DNA from: Dendrocalamus latiflorus
Lineage: Eukaryota; Streptophyta; Magnoliopsida; Poales; Poaceae
NCBI GenBank assembly: GCA_017311315.1
Contig: CM029660.1
Span: 28,423,071-28,487,070 of the forward strand
Length of the DNA stretch: 64,000 bases
Reading direction: 5' to 3'
Positions 54,695-64,000 of the stretch are shown here, piece by piece. Made by a program: the position numbers and the translations under genes. The notes below the pieces were generated by a model that saw only the letters and a program-made list of their open reading frames with translations, was not told the origin of the DNA and searched no databases. The stretch's first letter is position 1. Each line of letters opens with the position of its first letter.

Positions 54695-57593
54695 ATGGCG
54701 ACGGACAAGTACTCGACCAAGCCGCCCGTGTTCGATGGCATCGATTACCCCTTCTGGAAGAGCCAAATGGAGACATACATCCAGACCCAGGGGTATGCCA
54801 TCTGCCGGAAGGTCAAAGTACGATTTGTTGTTCCTGCCGATGAGAACATCAATGCCGGGAATATGGCTGATGTTGAGGCGAATGCAAAGGCAAGGAACAT
54901 CATCATCCAGGGTTTGAGCCGTAGCGAGTTTGACCGTATATCTCACCTGTCGTCCACCTACGATATCTGGGTGACCCTCGAACGCATACCATGAGGGCAC
55001 CACCCAGATCAAGACGGTTCGACAGGACCAGTTCAAGCGCGAATACAACAAATTCGAGATGCTTGCTGGTGAGTCCCTGGACGAGTGCTTTTCGCGATTT
55101 CACAAAATCTTGAGCAACCTCCGAGCGGTCGGTCTCACATACCCCGACTCGGACAACGCTCGTCAGATGCTCGCGGCACTCGATCTGCGTGTGGGAGATG
55201 AAAGTGACCACCATCAAAGACACGACAGACCTCTCGACCTTGACTCTTGACGCGCTGTACTCGCGCCTCAAGACTCACGAGATTGACGTTGTCTCTCGTC
55301 GGTCGAAGTCACAGTCGATGGCTTTGGTCACCGATCCCAGTTCTTCTTTGGTCTTCTTCTGATTCGCTTTTGCGGTTTCTCCCTTGCTGCTCTATGTGAC
55401 ATAACTGATGATCAGTTAGAGCAGCTTGCGGATGATCAGCTGGCCCTCCTAGCTCGAAGTTTCCCATGCTTACAAGGGAGGAGGGACAGAAAGAGAGGAG
55501 GACCCGTGATTTGCTTCGAGTGTGGTGGCCCCAACCACATTCGGGCAAACTGCCCCAAGCTGGAGAAGGGCAAGAACGACTACGGCGGTTCGGGCAAGAA
55601 CGACTACACCGACAAGAACCGCAACAAGAAGCCTCCAGCTCAGACCGGGAAAGAAGAAGTTCCGCAACTTCGGGAAGGCCAAGAAGCTTCCACCGCGTCC
55701 TCACCGCCTTCGACGACCTCGACCTCAGCGAGGTGGAGGGATGGAGCGACGACGACGGGACGGGTGACCAAGAGCCCAAGGATGGCGGCGACGACTTCTC
55801 CGGCATGTGCTTCATGGCCCTCGAGGGCGAACTCGACAGCGAGCTGTACTCCGACTCGGACGAGGTATGCCCCCTATGACCAGCTCAATCATGCTTTCTT
55901 AAGCTAGGTGGTTTTCATGCTAGAGCTAGGCTAGGTGTAGAGTTAGAGAAGGAAGTAGATAGACTGTCACGGGAGCTTACTTCACTTACATCTGCTCCCT
56001 CCCGTGACGATTGTGATACATGCTGTGCTTGCTGGGTGATATGGAGAAATTAAGGACCTCGCATGATAGTGTGTCCTCCGAGCTTGATATTGTTAAGGTG
56101 GAGAATGTTAGTCTGCTTGCTGAGTTAGAGTTGAGTAGGATGGCTGTTACCCTACTTACTACTGATGAGACTACTTCTCCCACCTCATGTGAGGATAAGG
56201 ACATTGCTGCTAGAGGACCTTATGCCATGCTCCTTGATCTGCCCGAGTCTTGTGAAAATTGCAATAACTTGAAGATGAACCTAAAACGGGCAGATCATAA
56301 AATTGCTGAACTACAAGCTTCTTTACTTGAGCCGATTGATTCATGCTTGAACTGTCCTAAGTTAACTGCTGAACTTGAAGCTGTCTCCAAACAGTTTCAA
56401 GAAATGATTGATCATGATAGGAAGTTGGCTCAGTATGCTTCTAAGGACCTGTTAGCTCACCATGCATTAATTGTAACAAACTAAAATCTGACTTGATTGC
56501 ATTGGATGAGAAATGTGTGAAGCTAACTAAGGACCTTACTAGAGAAGCCACCTCTGCTTGTATGTGATTGAGGAGAAGGGGGAGAAGCCCCAGGGTAAGG
56601 TGAGACGCTAGCGACGTGAACCAACTGCTAGCAGTAGGACTGTCCCTTCAGAGTCGGCTGTGCGTGCACAAGCCATTCTTCCTCTGCTGTTGGTTCTTCA
56701 TCTGCTCCCTTACCTCCTGCTGTTCCCTCTTCCCCTGCTCTTCTTGCACCTCTCTCTTTCGGGAGTGTCAGTACCTTATGAACACTCTCGAGAGATTTGT
56801 AGGAGGCAAGAAGAAGCTTAATCTTATTCTAGACCAATCCAAGATTTGCAAGTTCAATCAAGGTCTAGGATATGATTTCTATGAGGATATGAGGAAGCAT
56901 CCACCTGCTATTCTCGACCCATAGTAGGAGGTGTGATCGAGGTCGAGCCCAGATCTGATGAGGTAAATTCAAATCAGCGGGCTTTGTCCAAGGGATCTCT
57001 GACAGCAAGGTGAGTCCACCTGCTGCTTCGGCCTCTCAGAAGGCGAAGCCTCCGTGCTACTTCTACCTCTCAGAAGGTGAAGTACCACTGCACCTTCTGT
57101 CAGAAGGATGGACACACTCGATCGATGCTTCAGGCGCGCCAGATGCGCGTAGAGACCGTGAGTCACTTAGGCGTATTCAGGGTCAGCCCCAGATCCTGAG
57201 TGCACCTAAGACAGCACGAGGTAGGTTTGCTTCTGATGGGTTTGGGCAGCATCGAGGACTTGGTTTTTCTGAGTCTTCTGTTTTCGTCCTCATGCTGCCT
57301 GGTCGTGACTTCCGCCGTCCTGAGGGTACATCTCGTTTCCCCGTCGAGACAGTTACCCGCGGCGTGATCAGCGTGTTGCCGGTGTTCCGACTCGCTCTCC
57401 CGTAGCAGTCGGACCCCGCAACAGCTTCAGGTCTGCTCACAGACCTTCTGCTTCTTTGAGTCACAGAGAGCGTAGGGTAGATAGAGGTCAGTCGTGCTTG
57501 ACTACTTCATCTGCTCGACGTGTTTCAGTATTGGGTGCCAAAATCACTCTTGATTTACCCCAGTACTGAGACTTTACTCTCTGTTTGACTCAG
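54695..57593 (+). pseudogene. Sirevirus gag, copy B, frameshifted
   Basis: Starts like copy A for about 95 codons. A one-base insertion near 54980 (CTCGAACGC versus CTCGACGC) then breaks the frame, and more than ten further small indels follow. The first zinc knuckle (55515-55560) and most of the coiled-coil/CxxC segment (56020-56455) are readable piecewise; the second knuckle near 57080-57125 is damaged. The donor AAG|GTGAGT (57009/57010) and acceptor CAG|GT (57593/57594) are preserved, giving a 584-nt candidate intron. Confidence 0.88.
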
Positions 57594-60500
57594 GTTCGCC
57601 GGGCAGGGAAGGGAAAGGTTTGGCTTGTAGACTCCGGTGTTCACGACACATGACCGGAGACTCCCGTTGGTTTTCTTCCCTTGCCCGTGCTCCAGGTGAT
57701 GAGACGATCACCTTCGGAGATGCTTCATCTGGGCGCGTCATCGCCAAAGGTACTGTGCGCATTAATGATTCTTTCATTTGAAAGATGTGCCTTGGTTAGT
57801 AAGCTGCAGTACAATTTGCTTTCGTTTCTCAGCTTACCGATGACGGTTTCGAGGTGAGCTTAAGAAAAACAATTGCAAAATTCTTGATTCTTCGGGTAGT
57901 CTGGTTTGCGGGATTTCTCGTTTGGGAGGATCTTTCGTGCTGATTTTTCTGAGTCTTCTGGTGATCCTCTCAGGTGTTTAGTTGCTTCTGAGTCCCGCGA
58001 CCTTTCTTTCTGGCATAGGAGACTTGGTCATATTGGATTTGACCATTTGACCCGAGTTAGCGGCCACGATCTCATTCGTGGTCTGCCGAAACTCAAGATG
58101 GTCAAAGATCTGTTTGCTCCTTGCCGGCACGGCAAGATGGTTGCCGCTTCTCACCCTCCGGTCACAGTTACTATGACCGATGCACCGGGACAGCTGCTCC
58201 ACATGGACACAGTTGGACCAGCTCGAGTGCAGTCAGCAGGAGGGAAGTGGTATGTTCTTGTGTGGTCGATGACTTCTCGAGGTATTCTTGGGTGTTTTTC
58301 TTAGCCTCGAAGGATGAGACATTTTCACATTTCCGAGGTCTTTTCAGTAGGCTTTCTGTTGAGCTCCCGGGTGCCTTACGAGCGATCCGCAGTGACAATG
58401 GCACGGAGTTCAAGAATTCCTACTTCGAGAGTTTCTGTGGTGAGACAGGTGTAGAGCACCAGTTCTCTTCTCCGCACGTCCCACACAAATGGCGTTGTGG
58501 AGAGGAAGAACCGTACCTTGGTCGAGATGGCCAGGACGATGCTTGATGAGTACTCTACACCGCGGAAGTTTTGGGCTGAGGCTATAGCCACCGCGTGCCA
58601 TGTCTCAAATCGAGTTTTCTTCGGGCACACTTGCACCGCACTTCTTATGAGTTGAGATACGGGCGAAAGCCCAGCGTCTCTCATTTTCGTGTGTTTGGTT
58701 GCAAGTGCTTTATTTGAAGTCCGGGAACCTAGACAAGTTCGAGTCACGTTCTTGTGATGGATCTTTCTAGGTTACTCGCCTTCTTCGCGGGCTTATAGGG
58801 TCTGGAACTGCGAGTCTAGCAAAATGGTAGAGACCTGTGAGGTGACCTTTGACGAGGCCAGTCCGGGGACTAGGCCGATATCTCAGGTTCTTTAGAGCAG
58901 TCCGAGACCATCTTTGTGGATGATGAGGACGATGGAGACGAGGGTTGTCTACCTGATCCAGTCCCTCATCCACCCCTTGAGGTGCCGTCTTCCACCGCAC
59001 CTCGAGGTGATCAGCCCATGCCTTCTGCTTCTCTGGAGCTAGTGGCTCTGTTCCTACCTCGTCAGCTCACGAGGTAGAGGCCACTTCTTCATCTCATCCT
59101 GGACCTCCGACATATCCAGAAAGCATCCTTCTGAGCAGATGATTGGAGACCTTCGAGCGTGTTACCCGCTCAAAATCTGGCTTATCTCAATTCTGTCTCC
59201 ATTCTGCTTTCATTGCCTCCTTTGAGCCCAAGATATTTCTCATGCTCTTTCGATGAGTCTTGGGTCAATGCCATGCATGAGGAGCTAGAAAATTTCGAGA
59301 GGAACAAGGTCTGGTCGCTTGTCGAGCCCCCGCGAGGTCACAATATTATTGGGACTAAGTGGGTGTTCAAGAACAAGCAGAGGAGGAGGATGGTTATTCG
59401 AAACAAGGCTAGACTGGTAGCTCAGGGGTTTCCCAGGTTGAGGGTCTAGATTTCGAGGAGACCTTTGCCCCTGTAGCTCGACTTGAGGCCATTAGAATCC
59501 TGCTTGCCTTTGCAGCTTCTAAGGGTTTCAAGCTCTACCAGATGGACGTCAAGAGTGCCTTCCTTAATGGAGTCATTGAGGAAGAAGTTACGTCAGACAG
59601 CCTCCAGGTTTCGAGAACCCCAAATACCCACCATGTCTTCAAGCTTTCCAAAGCGTTGTATGGACTTAAGCAGGCCCCCAGAGCTTGGTATGAGAGGCTT
59701 AAGTCCTACTTGTTGAGTCATGGGTTTGAAATGGGTAAAGTAGACAAGACCTTGTTCATCCGCCGCATGGCAATGACCTTCTGCTCGTCCAGATCTATGT
59801 CGATGACATCATCTTTGGCGGCTCTTCCCATACTCTGGTTTCACAGTTCTCGGATGTCATGAGCACCGAGTTTGAGATGAGTATGATGGGTGAGTTGACC
59901 TTCTTCCTTGGCTTCCAAATCAAGCAGACTCGGGAGGGTACATTTCTTCATCAGGAAAGTACACTCGTGACCTCCTGAGACGCTTCGACATGAGTGATGG
60001 TAAGCCTGTGTCAACTCCCATGGCTTCTACAGCCTATCTTGACCCAGATGAGGATGGCGAGCCAGTTGATCAGAAAGAGTTCAGAAGTATGATCGGCTCC
60101 CTTCTTTACCTCACTGCCTCGAGACCAGACATACACTTCTCGTGTGTCTGTGTGCTCGTTTTCAGGCTTCTCCTCGCGTATCTCACCGCCAGGCGGTGAA
60201 GCGCATCTTTCGGTACCTTCGAGCTACCATTGACTATGGTATCTGGTACTCTTCCTCATCCTGTCTTTCCTTGAGAGCCTTTCGGATGCAGACTTTGCCG
60301 GCTGTAGGATAGATAGGAAGAGCACTTCTGGCACCTGCCAATTCATTGGCACTTCTCTCGTTTCCTGGTCTTCGAGGAAGCAGTCCGGTGTTGCACAGTC
60401 CACGCAGAGGCCGAGTACGTTGCTGCAGCCAGTTGCTGCAGCCAGTGTACTTTGGATGGCTTCGACCCTGCGGGACTTTGGGTTAGTTATCGACAGTGTT

Positions 60501-60739
60501 CCACTCTTTTGTGATAACACTTCTGCGATTAACATTGCTAAGAACCCAGTGCAGCACTCTCGGACCAAGCATATTGATATTCGCTTCACTTCCTTAGAGA
60601 CCATGTAGAGAAGGGTGACATAGTGCTCCAGTTTGTGGAGAGTGACCACCAGTTGGCTGATATCTTCACCAAGCCTTTGGATAGTTCGAGGTTTTCAGCT
60701 CTGCGGGGAGAGCTTGGGGTGGTTTGTCCTTAACTGTAG
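57594..60739 (+). pseudogene. Sirevirus pol, copy B, multiply frameshifted
   Basis: Protease, integrase, reverse transcriptase and RNase H are all recognisable in short open pieces (for example WHRRLGHIGFDH, LFAPCRHGKM, MDVKSAFLNG, LYGLKQAPRAWYE, DNTSAINIAKNP) separated by small deletions. One cysteine of the integrase zinc finger is lost by a 3-nt deletion (LFAPC versus LVCAPC). At the two positions where copy A has stops, copy B has sense codons. Confidence 0.88.
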
Positions 60740-62392
60740 TGAGGGGGAGCTTTGGGCTTTACTGCTTTACTATATTATGCTTCTGTCTCATTTCTGTTGC
60801 ATTGCACTGGGGTGCATTTGGGTTTAGTCCTTCTAGCATAGGTTAGAGTGCTTCTCTGTCTAGTTGCTTAGACTTCTCTCTTATCTTGTGCTTCCAGGAT
60901 GCTGCTATTATTCTTCATCTCACTAGGTGAGCTCACTCACTTCTTGTAGGTTCTAGCGAGGGTTGGGCCACCCTCGGGTAGACAGGGTACGTGTTTGCTC
61001 TCTAGTGTGTGTTTTACGTCAGCTTAGTCCTGGAGTCATATGGGGTAGATGAGAGTCAGTCTGAGCCATAGTTGTCTCTATATCTTATCTATGCTTTAAG
61101 GACTGCCTTTTGGTTTTCTTTGCCAGCTTCTCGATTTATTGCTTTGGTTCAGGGGAGTTCATTTGGGAGCTTCTGGAGCTTAATTTGACTTAACTCAACT
61201 TGAACTAAAAGTTGCATATCATGTTGAGGGGGAGCTGGATTTTTTGCTTTAGCATTTCGCATTGTAATATAACTACATTGAGCCTTGATTATTATCCTGT
61301 TATGACATGTTTACAATGCTTTACACCTTGCCATGATTTGTGCTTATATGCTAGATTGATCATGACTTCATATGTGTAGACTAGCTTTGCCATGATAAGT
61401 TAATTAAAATTGCCAACTTGAAAAAACTTGTCATGCTAGCATTTGAGTTAGTCTTTCTGAGCTATCCTTTATGATTCATGCCATGTCAACTAGGCTTAGC
61501 TGAGCGTTGAATTTATTGAGCCTTAGATTGAGCTATTTTAGTCTCTTGATGTAGCATGAGTAGTACAACATGTTAAAAGCAAAAAGATCTCTTTTGTGCG
61601 AAAAAACTGATTTCACCAATTCTTTCTCATGAGACGGCTTGCCATTGCACTAGGCATGAACTCAGGGGGAGTTTTGGATGACCTAGACTATCTTCTTAAG
61701 CTTTTGCTTGGAGTAGTCGCATAAGGCTTGAGATCTAGCACAAAACAAAATTGGGTTGGAAACGACCATAGCTTTCAAAAGACAATGTTTATGTGCTCAA
61801 TTTGCTTAATCTACAAAAAGAACCAAGTACTTGCGCAATGTTTATTCTTGAGCATAGCACTCTAGTTGGTCTCAATACTAGCTTCTTGGTTCCGCTTAGC
61901 TTATTGACATGGCCGGCATCATCCTTGGTATCTCTAGTTAGACTTTACCTCTTGATGACTTGACATTCTCACTTAATGCACTACATTTCAGATTGTCATC
62001 TATGTGTTCTAGCTAGCTTATACATGTCATGTCATGATCTAGATAGCTTTTATAGAGTTATGGCTTGGTGTATATCATTATGGTCATTATGGATAATTCT
62101 CATGGCTCTAAATGCTTAAATAAACAAACTTCAGCCATTTCATCCATTGACATGTCATATTCTCTCTTTTGCATCTTGATGTGTTTATTGCCAAAAGGGG
62201 GAGAATAGAGAAGAAAAGTCTTTGGGAACAGTTTAGAGCTTTGGAGAACAATTTGCTCTTTCAGTTGTTGCTCTAGTGTTCCTTCTGTCGACATGGTCAT
62301 TAGCTCATTTCCTTCTTTGGACCATTGGACTTCAAATCAAACTCAACTTCATGCTTTTTCGGGTTTGTCAATATACTCATCAAGGGGGAGAT
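60740..62392 (+). other. Post-pol region of copy B
   Basis: Collinear with 51189-52901 but about 60 nt shorter through scattered small deletions. The polypurine motifs recur (about 60741, 61224, 61663, 62195, 62382), while the one matching 51621 is shortened to AGGGGAG near 61152. Confidence 0.82.
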
Positions 62393-64000
62393 TGAGAGAC
62401 CATGTGGGTCCCATGTTGGTGATGAGTAATTGACAATTTTAGGATAGTCGAGTTTGGTTTGTGGTCGGACCATGTCGTTGCGTAGCGCAACGGGCTCGGT
62501 CGGACTTGGTCAAACTTGGTCGTATGGATTAGGACGCGTATTCCTGATTCGACAGGTTTGGCTTATCATGTTAATTTTGATACATGTATCGAGCGGTGCT
62601 ATTTGATCGTGTTCTTGTCTGTGTGGTTGCAGGACATCGAGTGGAGTCGTGGCGAGACACGGAGGACCGGACTAGGCGCAGGTGGCGCTGAGGTCAGAAC
62701 GGTCGGGATGTGTCGAAGACGACGTGGACTCGAGGTGGAGTCGTGGCGAGGCACGATGGACCGGACTAGGCGCAGGTGGCGCTGAGGTCAGAACGGTCGA
62801 GGTGTGCCGAAGACGGCGAAGCTGCGTGGCTTGCGAGGCAAGGATGGAATGAGGAAGCTTCCTCGAAGGTGCGCGAGGGGCGTTTCGGTAAAAACGCAAA
62901 GCGGCACAAAAGGAAGCGGGTTTGGATAAAGCGCCGAGTGTTGAAGGCCTAATGGGTAAAGCATGGTGCAAAACCCATTAGTGGAGGCTATAAATAGAGA
63001 GGGAGATGTGTGCTGAAATTTGAGAGAGTGAGTGTAAGAGTTAGGGTTTTTATTGTGTCTCTCCATGGTTGTATGAGATAGGGTTGTGTTCTTGGTCTCT
63101 AAGCATGTATGGGGACTTGGTGTGAGATTGAGAGAGGGCTTGATGAAATGTAAACACTCTATTAATCATTCATGTCTCCGTATCGCTCTTAAGAATCCTT
63201 GTGTTGAGTTGGCTTGGTTTCATAAGTCTCTTTGTGTTTGTGCCTGTTTCAGTTTTGTGTTGTTTCTTTCTTTTCGGCAATGCAAGAAATGTTCATGCAG
63301 TTCTTTGGTTGTTCTTTGATTTTTTCTCTCTGCTTTGGAGTGTGGTTGGCCAAGAAATATCTCCTGCAGTCTTGGTTGTGGACAGCAGCAAGCTGCAGTA
63401 AAACTGCTCTGCCGAATGAGAATTCCTGCTTATACTTTGCATGCAGTCTCTTCTTTGGTCAGTTTTTTTTTCTGCAGTAATTTCAGCACAAAAACAGCTT
63501 TGGTAGCTTTCCTTTAGTACCTTCTTGCTGCTGTTTTGGCTGCTTTAGTCTTCATTTGCATCAGCTGGTGTTCCTTTTGGTTGCCTTTTATTTGTGCTGC
63601 TCGGTAGCAAAAAGAGTGCACAGCAGCATAGCTGTTTTGGCAGCAAAGCATTCCACCTCTTTTTGTCTCTCGGCCAGCACAAAAATCTGCAAGCGTCTCT
63701 CTTTGCTGCTCTCTTATGGCAAAGAACATCTCTTTTTACCTTGCGGCAAGGAGCATGTGAATCTCCATCTGATTTAATCTCCTTCTGTTTGGCTTCAATG
63801 TTGATGGCAGTGAATATCTCTTGACTTTAAAACCAAGTTCAATAGCTTTTCGGCCACATGCAGTTTTCTTGATTTTTGTGTTCATGCCTTCTCGGCCAGC
63901 ATTCTTTTGTGTCGTGAGTTGATGATCGTTATTCTCTACTTGCTGCATCAGTCCTTAACCTTCTTCGTAGCTTTCTAATAGCTACCGGAGAGCTGAGCTT
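62393..64000 (+). repeat. LTR3, truncated by the window end
   Basis: Starts TGAGAGACC directly after AAGGGGGAGAT. About 1.6 kb are visible, to the point matching roughly 44932 in LTR1. Relative to LTR1 and LTR2 it shows many 1-3-nt deletions and few substitutions. TATA box at 62989-62996. Confidence 0.9.

Larger units (their letters stand above)
52902..64000 (+). mobile_element. Sirevirus-type retrotransposon, copy B (LTR2-internal-LTR3), cut by window end
   Basis: Same family as copy A and head-to-tail with it. PBS at 54641-54652, gag from 54695, pol to 60739, post-pol region to 62392, LTR3 from 62393 to beyond 64000. The coding part is riddled with 1-3-nt deletions relative to copy A beginning near 54980, while LTR2 upstream is clean. 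Confidence 0.9.

Overview
This window is nuclear DNA from a grass (Poaceae). The evidence is GC-rich spliced genes with plant introns (a DUF4228/PADRE gene, a trichome-birefringence-like O-acetyltransferase and an intron-bearing enolase fragment), set in a sea of grass-type transposable elements: Ty1-copia including a Sirevirus-type element, Ty3-gypsy relics, a Mutator-like element, hAT and Tourist-like MITEs. I see no rRNA, tRNA, CRISPR array or bacterial-style operon. Species cannot be fixed from the sequence.

Layout. 1-2689: right-hand part of a hAT-type transposon whose transposase reads leftward off the window edge. 2690-5256: old repeat debris. 5262-10927: a complete but dead copia retrotransposon with two ~830-bp LTRs and a perfect 5-bp target duplication. 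12389-13842 (minus): a two-exon DUF4228 gene, the first apparently intact host gene. 14245-15208: two MITEs. 15282-15905: an F-box-type pseudogene. 16136-21586: a 5.45-kb Mutator-like element with long TIRs, a 9-bp target duplication and a broken transposase. 21600-30016: LTR-like debris and a TIR element. 30025-30543: a second hAT MITE related to the first. 31365-33089 (plus): a two-exon TBL-family polysaccharide O-acetyltransferase, the second apparently intact host gene. 35035-38797: an enolase gene fragment with its introns, one of which is filled by a non-autonomous gypsy-type element (35287-38374, GTATC target duplication). 39194-40909: two MITEs, one carrying a ~600-bp GC minisatellite. 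43274-64000: a tandem array of two Sirevirus-type copia elements in the order LTR-internal-LTR-internal-LTR, the last LTR cut by the window end.

The most interesting point is in the Sirevirus array. The long gag ORF and the pol ORF lie in different frames. A consensus plant splice donor (AAG|GTGAGT) and a pyrimidine-rich acceptor (CAG|GT), both in phase 0, flank a 602-nt segment whose removal would place gag and pol in one frame. Both sites are kept in the otherwise decayed second copy. A second point is that the second copy and third LTR differ from the first mostly by short deletions, which may be biology or long-read consensus error. The only genes likely to work for the plant are the DUF4228 and TBL genes; the rest is transposon biology and debris.
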